DNA of 64,000 nt from Rhabdophis nuchalis (taxonomy: Eukaryota > Chordata > Lepidosauria > Squamata > Natricidae). Below are positions 1 to 12,030 of the stretch, one piece after another. The notes below the pieces were generated by a model. The model was not told the origin of the DNA and made no database searches. It saw only the letters and a program-made list of their open reading frames with translations. The stretch is taken from positions 18,855,519 through 18,919,518 of the forward strand of contig CM077651.1 in assembly GCA_039707465.1 (NCBI GenBank). The letters run 5' to 3'. The position numbers and the translations under genes are program-made. Each line of letters begins with the position of its first letter. Within the stretch, counting starts at the first letter, position 1.

Positions 1-299
1 CTATGTGTGTGGACAATTTATCAAGACGAGCAAAAAAAGTACTCCATGAAAGCATCAGTTAAGATGTGCAAGGCCTACAAAGCACACTTCGGCATACTTT
101 TGGAGATGAAGACAAGCCCTGGCCACGTCATTTCACATGTAAACATAGTAACAAAACTCTTGAAGGTAAGATGAACAACTGCTGCCTACTAGATGGAATT
201 TCAGTTATTTATTACCACTTAAGAGAGTTGCAATTAAGAAAAAATTCTCTATTTTCAATATTCTAGGAAAATAGAACAATATATATTTATGTCCTATAG

Positions 300-653
300 C
301 AGTGAGGGCTAACCTTTTTGTCATTGTGTGCCAAAAGTGTGTACATGCGTGCACAATAGTGCACCCACTTGCCTTCACCCATAATGCATTGCGCGCGGGT
401 CCCCTCCATGCCCTGTTTTGGGCCTGGAAAGCCTCCTGCACCAAACAGAAAGCCAAAATGGGGCACAGGGGCACTGCACGAGTCCCCAAAATGCTATGTC
501 CTCACAAATTCACGGCAGAGAGCCAAAGACCAGCTATTCGGCGGAAGGCGCACACATACACAGTTGAGCTGGGCTGGGGCGATGGCTGGTGTGAGCGTAG
601 AGAGGGCTCTGCATCCCATCTGTGGCATGTGTGCCATAGGTTTGCCATCATGG
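300..653. mobile_element. Non-autonomous hAT-like element
   Basis: Imperfect terminal inverted repeats: the left end reads CAGTGAGGGCTAACC and the right end reads GGTTTGCCATCATGG. The flanks TCCTATAG (292-299) and TCCTATAT (654-661) form a 7/8 target duplication, the hAT signature. The interior is non-coding. It belongs to the same family as the outer element at 37524-38296, in inverted orientation. Open frames across it are accidental. Confidence 0.75.
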
Positions 654-715
654 TCCTATATTAATATCATGCACAATATTAGATAATATGTGAAATATCT
701 TTTTTTTAAATTATA

Positions 716-2185
716 TAATTTGGCTATGTTTACAGGCTGGGACAAGGGAGAAAAGAGAGACATGAAGTTTGCCATCTCAAGAATCTGGTGGGAACAGACT
801 GGCCACTCAAGCAACTGCTACTTTTGCATGGTGGACCCTTCCAAACGTCGAAATGACAACAGCCTGCCTCCTGTCATATATCCAGACATTCCTTCATCCA
901 CCCTGCCTTGAGCTCCCCATTCCCACCCTCCAGAGAGCGATCAGCCATGTCCAGGAGAGAAAAGCAAGTCAGACACAGAGAAAGATATTGCAGTTACAGA
1001 ATACGATTTCACAGGAGAGAAAAACCATACTTCTCCAACCAGAAAGACCTCAACGATCTGATTGGAGACCCTGGTTTTACAAAGTCCTGTGCTGAACTTC
1101 TGACCTCTAAGTTCAAGGAGTGGAATTTGTTGGAGGAAAGTGTGCAATTCACAGATCAGATGAGGCTTCTTTTCCAACTTCTTCAGTTAGCAAGATGGGC
1201 TGTGGCTTCTACAACAATGTGGCCAGTCAATTTGAGGCTATAGGAATCACCGCTACTCCCAAGTGAATGATGCCTATTCATGGTCAGCTCATCCAGGAGC
1301 CTCAAAGCCATATTGCTGTATAATGGGAGCAAGTACCCGTCTCTCCCTATGACTCACTCTGTGCATCGCAAAGGGGACTATACCAATGCCAAGATGTTGC
1401 TGACTGTCTTGAAATATGATGGTTATGGCTGGGAGGCCATTGGAGGCTTCAAAATGGTGTCATTCCTGATGAGTCTCCAAGGCTGTTTCATGAAGTTTCC
1501 TACTTTTCTTTGCCTCTGAGACAGCCAGGACACTAAGGTGCACTACCACACAAGGGACTGGCCATAGCAGACTGAGTTCTCCATAGGGAAGAGCAGCATA
1601 GACCCTTGGAAGGTGCTGATGCCACCACTGCACATCAAATTAGGCCTCATCAAACAATTTGTCACGGCTCTAGCCAAGGAGTCAGCAGCTTTCAAGAACC
1701 TCCAAGATCTCTTTCCACAGCTGTCGGACATGAAGGCTAAATCTCTGTTGGACCACAGATAAAGAAGATGATAGAGTGTGATGAATTTGCCAAGAACAGG
1801 ATGGAGAAAGCTGTTCGGAACAGTTTTGTTGCAGTGGTTCACAGCTTTCTGGGCAATCACAAGGCTGAAAAAACTATGAGCAGCTAGTTCAAACTCTCAC
1901 AAAGAACTATGCCAACATGGGATGCAGAGTCCTCAAAATCTTTGATGCTCATCTTGACAAATTCAAGGAGAACATGGTTGCTTACTCAGAGGAGCAAGGC
2001 AAGCGCTTTTACCAGGATGTACTGGAATTTGAATGTTGTTACTAAGGACAATGTAATGAAAACATGATGGGGGATTGCGTTTTTGGCGGCTTCTTCAAGA
2101 AAGCAATTTGCAGCATAGCCGCAAATCTAGAAAATCTACTCGTTTCTGAATCCTGTTGAGTGGTTTTGACAGTCTTAAAATATAT
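716..2185 (+). pseudogene. Decayed intronless ORF of an unassigned repetitive protein family
   Basis: Three-frame reading gives one collinear protein-like relic of roughly 470 residues, broken by several stops and frameshifts. Recognisable blocks in order: GWDKGEKRDMKFAI near 735-780; a Cys-containing SSNCYFCMVDPSKRR block near 812-850; NQKDLNDLIGDPG near 1041-1075; SSRSLKAILLYNG near 1283-1327; a GLQ-like block ending FPTFLCL near 1465-1516; MPPLHIKLGLIKQFV near 1621-1665; GPQIKKM near 1750; and SEEQGKRFYQD near 1988-2020. I know this block order from hypothetical proteins that are highly repeated in arthropods, Hydra and some vertebrates. I cannot name its superfamily. The lack of introns and the copy number of such ORFs suggest a transposon-borne or retroposed gene. 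No terminal repeats or target duplication were identified. It is not expressed as an intact protein. Confidence 0.6.
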
Positions 2186-2885
2186 ATTTTTAAAATGCCT
2201 GTTTTGTGTCTATAAAAATAAAACTTTTGTAGGTTGGGGGTCACCAAATCAAAATTTGTGAGGAATATACCCTTTTTTTGCATAGTCTTTAGACATAAGC
2301 AGTTGAAATATAACACTAAGAAGCAGGAACAAAAATTGTGTTACATAGTGAATCAATGTTATTTTGTAACTGTGGGATCTGTATGCTGAGAAACAGTTCT
2401 TCTAGCATAGGAAGTGACTTTTTTTTTTACTCTCCAGATGTTGTATCAGTTTCACTAATTAAATAATACCAATTCCTGGTGTGTGGATGTGCTAGAATCT
2501 TAATTACACAACTCTACCTTTCTTCTAGTGTAAAGATGGACACCCCCCCCCCCCCTCAGAAATGTTACATTTTCTGACACCTTTTTTTCTTCGGCATTTC
2601 TGTCTGTTACAAATTGTTGTGTATACTTAATGTCCCCAAAGGGAAAGATGTGAATCGCTTATCTAATAAACTTATTGAGCTTTAAACCATTTTAGTTCCT
2701 ATGTCTTACTAAAGGCTGGAAAAAAAACCTGGATAAGCTAATGCTTTACTTATATTTGAGGTCACTTGGTTTCAATAAGTGATACAGGGTATATACAGAT
2801 TGTCAATGTCAGGTATTTAAATCATGTAAATGTTTCCCTTGCTCTGTCACAACCCTTAACCAGGAAGACATTTCATACTCTGCTG
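2186..2885. other. Unassigned AT-rich stretch
   Basis: Probably the 3' flank or UTR-like continuation of the preceding relic. It holds AATAAA-like motifs near 2217 and 2665 and a 14-base C run around 2543-2556. No ORF or known repeat was recognised. Confidence 0.4.
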
Positions 2886-3158
2886 CAGTGGTGGGTTTCT
2901 ACCGGTTCGGCCCGATAGTGGTTTGGTGGTTTGGTGGCCTGGGTCGCTGGAACCGTCAGTGACCCAGGCCTGCCATACCCCCGAACCGGTTCTCTGGGTG
3001 GCGCCATAGGCACTGTCATCTGGTTTTTTGCTTCTGCGCATGCGCAGAACATTTTTTAATTGTACTTTGCATGCGTGCACACTACATGTCAAGAGCGGGT
3101 ACCCATGTTGCACACCCACTAGCAAACCAGCAGTAGTGACTGCCCAAACTCACCCCTG
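2886..3158. mobile_element. Non-autonomous hAT-like element (CAGTGGTGGG family)
   Basis: The left terminus is CAGTGGTGGGTTTCTACC and the right terminus ends AAACTCACCCCTG. The 8-bp flanks CTCTGCTG (2878-2885) and TTCTGCTG (3159-3166) match at 7/8. The interior contains a short foldback (GCCTGGGTCGCTGG / CAGTGACCCAGGC). No coding capacity. Confidence 0.8.
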
Positions 3159-4012
3159 TTCTGCTGGAGTTCCGCCTGTACATATAAAAACAAATGAAAA
3201 GAAATGTGACAAAGAACTAGGAAAAGAAAGCTAATACAAATCCCTCCTTCAATGAAATGACTACATATTGGTGGCATCAAAAATCACAGAAACATTATGA
3301 ATGTGTTTGGATTCAAGTCTTCATCTCCCTAACTTTTCTTTTAATGTGTCAGCTTTATCCAGATTCCAAACACAAACAATCTATAAGGGCATGTTGCAAT
3401 TTCTATTTGTATACATGTTTATCTACATTTCTTCCTGTGTGTTTGCATTCTTTTCCGGGAGGGCACATTTTTCTTTTCCTGAAAGCTGGATTTTATACCA
3501 TTCTGCAGACAATTATAGATTTATTTTTATACATTTCTGAGCTGTGAGCTGTGCCACAACACACTCCACATGCAAAGTGTATATTTCAAACTCTTCTATT
3601 TATTTAGAAAGCCTGAAATTTATTCACATAACTGTTCGACGGGGAGAAATTTAAACACTGATTCCTAAATCATTACACTGACATTGGATTCTGCTCATTG
3701 ACCTGTTCATTGAACTAAATATTTAATCCCAAAGTCTATTTTACACAAAGCACAGTTTGACATGTATTCAGTGAAAGAAAAGCCCTCTATACCATATCAC
3801 AATCTTCTCTTCAGTTTTGGGTTTTTCTGCACTATAGTCTTTGCCTATAGGAGTCTCGTGTGTGTATAAATAGGTTGGAAATGAAACCAGTGTTTGCATT
3901 TCAGCCTCTTCCTCCACTTTGGCTGTTACATGTTGTCTACAGATTGTGTTTGCCATAGAAAAAGAAAATGTTCCCATTGTAATGTTTTTCTGCCTTGAAC
4001 TTGAAAGAGCAA
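3159..4012. other. Unassigned AT-rich stretch
   Basis: Short open frames (for example 3257-3547) have no recognisable domain, and no terminal repeats or structured RNA were seen. Confidence 0.4.
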
Positions 4013-4345
4013 GTAGAACATAGATTAATAGAGCTGGAAGGGACCTTGGAGACCTTCTAATCCAACCTCCTGCTCAAGCAGAAGAGTCTACTCTTTCAGA
4101 CAAGTGGTTGTCCAGTCTCAAAAGCTTCCAGTGATGGGACACCCACAACCTCTGAAGGCAAGCATCCCACTGATTGATTGTTCTCACTGTTAGGCAGTTT
4201 CTCCTTAGTTCTAGGTTGCTTCTGTCCTTGATTAGTTTCCATCCGTTGTTTCCTGCCATGCCTTCTGGTGCTTTGGAAAATAGTTTGCCTCCCTCATCGT
4301 TGTTCTTCTCAGCAACAACAGTAAGACCACCCTTTCACTGTATCA
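4013..4345 (-). mobile_element. CR1 LINE 3' end, 5'-truncated
   Basis: Reading the plus strand gives the reverse complement of the CR1 3' region: AGCTGGAAGGGACCTTGGAG, then TCCAACCTCCTGCTC, a CCAGTGATGGGACACCCAC block, and a TTAGTTCTAGGTTGCTTC block. The CR1 octamer-like end (AACATAGATTAATAG) lies at the left, so the element points left. The reverse transcriptase region is absent. Confidence 0.85.
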
Positions 4346-5547
4346 TCAGTGCATCTCTACAAAAGGATATGTTGACTGTATCAGCAGTGAATTTGTATAG
4401 GCAGAGAGAGAAACAGTTTTCCCTCCACCATTCTACTTGTGAATTTATAAAAAAAAAAAAAAAACAATGGCCATGGAGTGTTTCTAATTTGGCTGTATGG
4501 ATTCACTTTTAATCTGATCGTTGTCCAGTTTCCAAAATGGCAGGCATCCCAAAAATAAGGAATATGATTTGTACTTCAGAGTGTAGCAAAAGGGGTATTG
4601 AGACATCACATCTGATACATGTTCTGGGAATACACTAACACTGTTTCTCTTACGTAAACTTAAGATATGTACAATTGACACCGTGTGTACAAAAACTGAT
4701 CTTTATACAGATTAATTGCTGAATTGATGATGCACATTCAATGTGCATGTATGTGTTCTGTCACGTTTACGCACAATATTCTTTTGCTTTTCTGGAGGTT
4801 CTTTTTTAAAGCCTTAAAATACACAGTTTCCAAGAAAATAGAAGCATCTCTGGACTTCAGCCACTGAACATTCAATAAATTTTAAAAAATGCTACAAAAC
4901 CCAAGATTATGTATGGATTCTGTCTCAGTATCTATTTATTTCACTCCCGATAATGTGGTAGCTCAGGGAGAGAAGGCTAAATCTTCTTCTAATCTTGGAA
5001 ACCATGGCAATAGATTATAATTTCTAGTCTAGTCAACTCACTGAGCTCAGTTCAATAAAATATTGTAATGGTCTCTAATGTATTTCAAGAATTTATGTAT
5101 TCCTCCACAGTGTCAGTTGGAACCAGGCATATCATTATAGATAGACTACCTTGGAGTATCAGGTTTAAATCCAGATCACATAAGACCTGATGAGCCAGCC
5201 AGCATATATTTAAGCATCTCTGCATTTCTGTAGCAGGAGCTGTCAAAGTTAGAAGGTTTGGACATTTGTATGGAAAGTCTTGGAAAGCTCTTCTGCTGTT
5301 GTGTGCTACTACTGATTTGGGCATTCTACTAACAGCAAGGAAGAATACAGAAGTAAAAATAAACATAAGCCTTAAGACTTCTTACTTTCCCATTCTGTTA
5401 GAAGAAATCAGACACCATTGCATGGAAAATGAATGCAAGAAGGAACATATTTAAAATAAGAGAACTGTCTACACTTTAAAACAATTACTTTATTTCACCA
5501 TTGTTCATATAATCACTTACAGCCTGTGTTTGGTTAACATTCTTTTG
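4346..5547. other. Unassigned AT-rich stretch
   Basis: Contains an A run at about 4449-4464. No gene or repeat family recognised. Confidence 0.4.
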
Positions 5548-6332
5548 TATTCTGAATATTTTTTTCTTAGCATTTTTCCCACCCTGGATGGATAATTTTA
5601 GGATTATTCTAAATTTCTAAATTTCAGAAGCAAAGCAGATCTCTGCATGCCATACTGTAGTTCTATGGAAGACAATTTGCCCCCATTGGATTTTCTGAAT
5701 ATTTAATTATCTTTGCCTTGAAGAAATATATGGGTCCCTTGTGTGTCATGCTGATATATAAAGGGAGTGTGAATGAACAAAAAAAAACACTAAATATGGT
5801 GCTTGTTTCATTGATATACAATCTCATCCAATACAATGAGCCAGTGGGAAAACAATCAACACTCTTATTCCATCAGTCCAGTTAACGAGATAAATAAGGC
5901 CAGCTGTATCCTTAGCATTTAAAAAAAAAATCAACTATGATTCAAGCTAGCCCTACTGGTTTTAAATCTCATAAACTCTGACTTATGTCATCAGAGGGAA
6001 GTTGAGGTATCACAAAGTTTTTAGAAGATGAGATAAAGATTGGAGTAGCACATCATGTCCTGCTTAAAAGGGGAAAGAAGTTGTGATATGTCATGAGATG
6101 ATCTGTTGCCACAAGTTTGACACCCCATTCTAGAGATGAGCTAAAGATTGTAGAAACACATCTTGTCCCGCTTAAAAGAACCTTCTGAATACAACCATGT
6201 ATTATACATCATCTGTAACAAAAAATCATATGTATATGTTTTCTAATTATATGTATGAATAATGGGTCGCTAATTAAATGTCACTATGATATGAAGAAAT
6301 TGGGTGTCTAATATATAAAAGTAAACAAGTTT
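5548..6332. repeat. Unidentified ~790-bp repeat, copy 1
   Basis: This segment aligns by eye along most of its length with 10542-11333. Shared blocks include TCAGAAGCAAAGCA, GACAATTTGC, TTAATTATCTTTGCCTTGAA, AACACTCTTATTCCATCAGT and CTAATATATAAAA. Differences are scattered substitutions and short indels. Near 6000-6160 this copy is rearranged: a degenerate 3' half of a hAT element ending AGTTTGACACCCCA is flanked on both sides by the same AGATGAG-to-CTTAAAAG sequence. No ORF longer than trivial length. Confidence 0.75.
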
Positions 6333-7321
6333 ACTTTTGACATTTATATCGGCATCCTACAAATTTAACATTGCTGTTAATTACACAAATGGCTATGTTT
6401 TGATTTGTACATGAAAGTTGTAAATTTTTATCATTTTTCTCTATAAAGTAATAATTAAAAATATCACTGTTTCAGATTGCAGACACTGGCCTTTATGCTG
6501 CATCCATATTTCAAATATGTGATACTTTCCAATTAGGCTGAAAGTTTTCCATCTTTGTCCTAAAAGCTGGCACATATATTTGACGATTTTGCACAGTTAT
6601 GCAATTTGACAGTTGACTGTTAATGCCTGCCAAAAATTGAAACAACCCAAAGATGCCAACAGATCTACCAAATTTAAATTTTGAAGGACAGAAACACTGT
6701 GAGCATTATCAGCAGAGCAAGAAATATAATATATTTTTCCATAGTTAGGATGTGCAAAAAAAAAACAACCCCACAAAAAAACCCATAGGGGAATCTGTGA
6801 TAAAAAGCACTAATTATATTTTGTCTGTCTAAACAATTAAGAGTTTAACCAGGGTCAGAAATTAGCATTTGAAATTGTTAGCCTCTAATGCATTATTGCA
6901 ACAACTATCACTTTAATAATGTTTCCACGCTTGACAATATTAGCAATATTTGGAAGCTTTACTGACACTTCTCACTTCCCCAAGCTGACTTAAATAGAAG
7001 CAACGATCACAGAATACCAGTGATTCTTACACCTATCTTGATATGTGGGCTGCATCTGAGTTTTAAAAGCATAGAGTGAGTGGTATTTTGTCAAAAATTT
7101 AAAAATGTGTGTGCATGTGTGCATTGAGATGGACATTATGGTTTGAAAAGCAGCAGTGGAAATAAGGTTTCTAGATCAATCGATCTACTGATCCATCCAT
7201 ACATTTATTTTTGGGAGGATAATGGGAATTTGATTTACAAGTTAGCCCCAAAGAATGGAATTAAATAAATTGCATTAAAATTCAAATTTCTCTTCCTCTA
7301 TGCCTCATCTCTCCCCATATT
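6333..7321. other. Unassigned AT-rich stretch
   Basis: No coding signal, known repeat or foldback found. Short A/C runs occur near 6755-6782. Confidence 0.4.
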
Positions 7322-7541
7322 CCTTGTAGGTTAGTCCTCCGTTTTTAACTGGGTTTTTAGGGGATTGTAGTTTAGTTTTAGTATAGTGGGTTTTAGCGCA
7401 GGGATAATTTGTTAATTTTTATTTTAACTATTTATCTATTTTATATTTGCTTTTTAACTTCCCTGTGCACCGCTCCGAGTCCCTTTGGGGAGAGGAAGCG
7501 GTCTATAAATAAAATTATTATTATTATTTTATTATTAAGTG
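7322..7541 (+). mobile_element. L2-clade LINE 3' UTR with ATT tail
   Basis: Carries the same 3' UTR as the other L2 copies here: GGGTTTTTAG, TTAGCGCAGGGA, CCCTGTGCACCGCTCCGAGTC, GGGGAGAGGAAGCGG and TATAAATAAAATTATT, followed by an ATT repeat. The ORF2 C-terminus is missing, so this is a severely 5'-truncated insertion. Confidence 0.8.
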
Positions 7542-7942
7542 TGAATTGAACACAGGGGAGTAAGTAATAGAGATGAAGTTGTATGTTCCAACCATGAATG
7601 AGTAGCACAAACACAGCACTTCTTTAATATTAATTAAAGCACCAGTTCATCTTTGAGGCTTCATGAGAATCTGTGGCTCATATGGATGTTTTCAGGAATC
7701 AACACTTCCAATGCATAGCAGGGAGCAGCTGTGTTAATCTCAGTTCTGGAATACTTCTAAATCATATTCAAAGCATATGGAGTAAATAATGGTAGTTGGA
7801 ATGGATCTATTTTGGAACATGTCTTGGTCAAAGTCCAGAGTACTAAATCAACTATCACAGGTGAATTTGCAGTTGGCCGACCAACCACACTCAATATGTA
7901 GCCTTGCATCTACTTGAAGGGAAGCGCACTGTACTGTTTGAG
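7542..7942. other. Unassigned stretch between two LINE fragments
   Basis: No ORF or terminal repeats. Possibly the degraded upstream part of the following CR1. Confidence 0.3.
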
Positions 7943-8435
7943 GCCCAGTGATCTTCAACATCTTCATAAATTACCTAGATGAGGAAATAGAAAGGGCGCT
8001 CATCAAATTTGCAGATGACACTAAGCTAGTATGAATTCCAAAGAGGATAGACTCAAAATTCAGAAAGCTCTTGACGGATTTGAGCATTGGGCTCTATCCA
8101 ACAAGATGCAATTCAGAGGTGAAAAAAGTAAGGTCTAGCATCCGGGCAGAAAAAAAAACCCCAGATTCACAGGTACAGGATAGGCAATATCTGGCTCAAC
8201 AGGAGAGCTTGTAAAAGGGATCTTGGTGGACCATTGCCTATGTTTGGGCCAATAGAGTCCTAGGCTGCATTAACAGAGAGATAGTATCAAGATCACAGGA
8301 AGCGATAGTATCACTCTATAGTGTGCTAGTGAGTTCACATTTGGAATAGTGTGTCCAGTTCTGACCACCACAATGCAAAAAAGATGCTGAGACTCTAGAA
8401 AGAGTGCAGAGAAGAGCAACAAACATGATTCTTTT
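7943..8435 (+). mobile_element. CR1 LINE reverse-transcriptase fragment
   Basis: Translated segments resemble the CR1 ORF2 palm and downstream region: an IFINYLDEEIE-like block, then IKFADDTKL containing the ADD catalytic motif near 8010-8025, followed by CR1 thumb-like sequence (GTCCAGTTCTGACCACC, AGAGTGCAGAGAAGAGCAAC). Stops and indels make it non-functional. It overlaps in consensus position with the fragment at 18140-18905. Confidence 0.8.
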
Positions 8436-8563
8436 TATTTTTTATTTTATTTTATTTACATTTATATCCCGCCCATATTAGGCTAAATCATTGAATCTAA
8501 CAAGACCTTTATTTTAAAAAACCCATGTTGTTAAACAGGCAGGACAATATAATACTCATAGTG

Positions 8564-8654
8564 CAATTTTACCTGAGCTCATAAACATTGCCCACCTGAG
8601 ATTTCCACTACCGGTTTGGGCAAACTGGTCTGAACTGGCTGAATTCCACCTCTG
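8564..8654. mobile_element. hAT-like right end, degenerate element
   Basis: Ends with TGAACTGGCTGAATTCCACCTCTG, shared with 42103-42355 and 49595-49885. The flank GTATAGTG (8655-8662) resembles TCATAGTG (8556-8563) at 6/8, which would place the left end at 8564, but the left terminal repeat is poorly preserved. Confidence 0.4.
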
Positions 8655-9534
8655 GTATAGTGAGAGCAGCCACAGGCTGCCATAAAGGGGCTGAAGACAA
8701 GAGAAAATTTGGAAACAGCAGTGAGCATAGATGTCCCACAATATGGCAACTGAGTAAGCAATACATGTATCATGCAGTGAACTGGCTACAAAAATCTGCC
8801 ACAGAGCAGGGAACCGAGTGCTGAAATCCATATTTGATTGCGAAAGAGAGAAAAACTCCAAGTTCTTAACAGCTGAGAATTCAGGTTTTCTTTGAAGTGC
8901 CCTCTGTCCATTATTGATTTTTTGCCTGCTAGAAAGACTGGAGAAGTGCACCCTTTTCCTATCCCAAAGAAACTCTGTTAGTCTCTCTGACATTTGTTCG
9001 ACTTTCTACAAATTGTTCAAACGCCTGTTCCTTTGCTTGAATTTTGATTTGGAAGGCATTCCGTGGCCACTCTGAATAAAAAGTACCTCTTTCGGCTGAG
9101 GGTGGTAAGAAGGTAACAGTGGCCAGCGGCAACTGTATTTCCTAGGGTTCGAGATGGAATGGAACAAATATTTTAGTAATCCAAGTGTGTGCTATGAACA
9201 TGCCAGGAGTTTCTGAGAAAAGAAAATCTCTGATGGTATATTGAGCGATGCACATTTGATTTTAAATCAGTCCTCAGGTGAACTGCAAAAGACCAGCAGA
9301 ATCTTCTGTGGACAAAATTATGTAAAACAAGACTTCCCTTCTGTTTTCAGTGAGACCTCCGCAGACAGTTTTTAGCAAATGATCAGCAAGGTCAAAATTC
9401 ACTCGTCAAGTGTTATAGAAGTCATAGTCTGACTTGGATCCAAATTAACTGCAGATGGAAGCCCTAGAAACAGGGATCGTGGATTGTATTTTATGAAGTT
9501 TGTAGAAAATGTAAACTGGATAAGAGCATGGGTT
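8655..9534. other. Unassigned stretch
   Basis: The minus-strand frame at 8556-8993 crosses the preceding hAT end and has no recognisable domain. Nothing else identified. Confidence 0.35.
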
Positions 9535-10483
9535 CAGGGGTGAAATCTATTTACCTTCGCTACCAGTTCGCAAATGTGAGCCTGCACAGACCTTTCTAGG
9601 CAGGACCTTCCGTGCATGCGCAGAGCATCAAAAATGGACGTGATGATGTCCAGGCAGGTGGGCGGAGCCTGCTACCAAGCATGCCTGCAAAGGCAATAGA
9701 ACAGCAAGGGGGCGAATCCACCATGCCACATGATTTAGATTGGCTAGAAAGCAGGAAATCCCAGGGAAAGCCCTTGGGCTGCCATTCAGGGGGAAGGCTG
9801 TCCGTCGCCAGTGCCACGCCCACTCAGCCATGCTTACACACCGTCAATGCCGCTGCTACCACTAACGCCTCTGGGGCCGCAGCCGCAGCCCCTTTCCTCC
9901 CCTCTCTGATGTCGGTGGAGCTTGTAGCTGCATGCAGCTCTCCATGGCTTCCTTAATGACTCTGCAGGTGCACCTCCTGGACAACAGCTGCACTTCAAAG
10001 CCTACTTTGAAGTAACTCTTCTACTTGGGTGCAACTGCCTACTCTGACATAACTCTTCTACTCGGGTGCAACTGATCAGGAAGGAGGCAATGATGACACT
10101 GAGTGGGGGTGTGGCTGAGGTGGCTATGGGTTATGGTGATTGGTGCTGGTGGTTGGGTATCATCTGGGTGGTTTGTGGGTGGAACTGGGTGGGGTAATGT
10201 TATATATATATGATAATGGTGTGAACTTGGTTAGAACTGACTTGGATTTGCTTACCTTTGTTTCCTTTTCATTCAGTAGATGACACTAGATTAACATTAG
10301 ATTGCTAGAGAGAGATAAAAACCTTGCATCAAACAAACTGCCAGAATGTGACGTCCTGTTTTCTAGCTAATATAAATAGCATGTCACAGCTGATCATTGG
10401 AAATATTGGTTCGGCCGAACTAGTAGCATATTTTAACTACCGGTTCAGGCAAACCAGTCTGAATCGGTTGCATTTCACCCTTG
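9535..10483. mobile_element. Non-autonomous hAT-like element (CAGGGGTGAAAT family)
   Basis: The left end CAGGGGTGAAATCTATTTACC and the right end GGTTGCATTTCACCCTTG are inverted repeats. The right terminus matches the 36306 end of the nested element at 34899-36306. The target duplication is weak (CATGGGTT / GCCTGGTT). The interior is GC-rich near 9600-9960, with a short imperfect tandem repeat of AACTCTTCTACTYGGGTGCAACTG near 10012-10075. Confidence 0.65.
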
Positions 10484-10510
10484 GCCTGGTTACTGCTAGT
10501 ATTTTTAAAT

Positions 10511-10541
10511 CACTGTCATTCTAACAGAATATTAAGATACA
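10511..10541. repeat. 31-bp direct repeat, left copy
   Basis: Matches 11334-11364 at 29 of 31 positions (core TGTCATTCTAACA then AATATTAAGATACA). The pair brackets the second copy of the ~790-bp repeat and looks like a long target-site duplication. Confidence 0.8.
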
Positions 10542-11333
10542 TATTTTTTTTCTTAGCATTTTCCACTGGATGGACAATTTTAGGATTATTGTGAATTTCA
10601 GAAGCAAAGCATATCTCTGCATGCCATAGTTTTATGAAAGACAATTTGCTCCCATTGGGTTTCCCAAATTTTTAATTATCTTTGCCTTGAAGAGATATAT
10701 GGGTTCTTTGTGTGTCCTGCTGATATATAAAGGGAGCATGAATGAACAAAAAACACTCAATATGATGCTTTTTCCATTAAATCAATATCCAAACTCATCC
10801 AATACAATGACTCACTGGAAAAAATAATAATCAACACTCTTATTCCATCAGTCCAGTTAAAGTGATAACTAAGGCCAGCTGTACCCTTAGCATTATTAAA
10901 AAATCAACTGTGATTCAAGCCAGCCCTACTGACTTTAAATCTCATAAACTGTGACTTACAGCATCACAGTGAAGATGAGACATCACAAAGGTTCTAGAAC
11001 AGGGGTGTCAAACTCACAGTCCACGGGATGCATCACATGTTGGCCACGCCCACCCCTGGTTTAGCCAGGGGAAAGAAATTGTGAAACATCATGTGATGAT
11101 GTCATCGCGAGTTTGACACCCCTGTTTTAGAAGATGAGCTAAATATTCTAGAAGCACATCATGTCCTGGTTAAAAGAACTTTCTGAACACAACCCTGAAT
11201 TATAAATCAACTGTAACAAAAATCATACGCATACGTTTTCTAATTATGTATGTGGATAATGGATCACTAATTAAATGACTGTGATATGAAGGAATTGTGT
11301 GTCTAATATATAAAAATAAACAAGTATATACTA
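10542..11333 (-). repeat. Unidentified ~790-bp repeat, copy 2, with flanking 31-bp direct repeats
   Basis: Homologous to 5548-6332. In minus orientation it ends in an A-rich tract (10543-10552 is a T tract on the plus strand), and it sits between 31-bp direct repeats, as expected for a retroposed copy. A 31-bp duplication is, however, longer than is usual for LINE-mediated insertion. It contains an intact small hAT element at 11000-11124. No ORF or known family was recognised. Confidence 0.65.
11000..11124. mobile_element. Small hAT-like element (CAGGGGTGTCAAACTC family)
   Basis: Terminal repeats CAGGGGTGTCAAACTC and GAGTTTGACACCCCTG are exact complements. Flanks TTCTAGAA and TTTTAGAA are a 7/8 duplication. 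Its degenerate partner survives near 6080-6126 in the other copy of the host repeat, so this insertion predates the duplication. Confidence 0.85.
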
Positions 11334-11364
11334 CAGTGTCATTCTAACAAAATATTAAGATACA
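11334..11364. repeat. 31-bp direct repeat, right copy
   Basis: Partner of 10511-10541, with two mismatches. Confidence 0.8.
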
Positions 11365-11889
11365 GCTATGCAATAGTTGAAGATACATTCATATGACACA
11401 TGAATGTAAATATATATAAGAATTTTGAAATAACTTCAGATCGGGTTAATGAAGAAATAATTTATGCATGAAATGCCATACTGATTAATTAGTTTCATCC
11501 TGAGGAATCATTATTACCTATTACTAATCTAAAACTGTTCTAATCTCATGCATCCTCAAATATTGATATTACATTATGATCTTTCTAGTCATGTTAATAG
11601 ACATTATTTATTTTAGATATACAGCTAGAAAATCTATCTTTTTAAAAAAGAATGTAAGCAAATGTAATAATTGTGTGAGCAAATGTGTAAGCAAATGTAG
11701 TAATTATCAAATCATGTTTCTGTAACTCTAGACATCGGAACCGTTTTCCACATGAGTGAAAGGAGAAATTAGAAAAGGCCAAAAACTTACTCCTCTGTGA
11801 TGTAATTTGCCATTTACTTAGATTTATTCTGGTTCTCCCATCCTTTTCTGGCACATCACCAGAGGACTGGGGAAACCTCCCCTACCCCC
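11365..11889. other. Unassigned AT-rich stretch
   Basis: Contains a minor repeated GTAAGCAAATGT motif near 11655-11697. No gene seen. Confidence 0.35.
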
Positions 11890-12030
11890 AACAAATCAGG
11901 TTCTGGTTCATGCCTGGGAAGAATATTTTAGGGAGCTTTATACAGATCCTGACTATGTAATGAAGGAGAGACCAAACTCCTTACTGGCCCCCTGTTACAC
12001 CAGATATCCCAGTTGATCAGAGCTCTAAAG

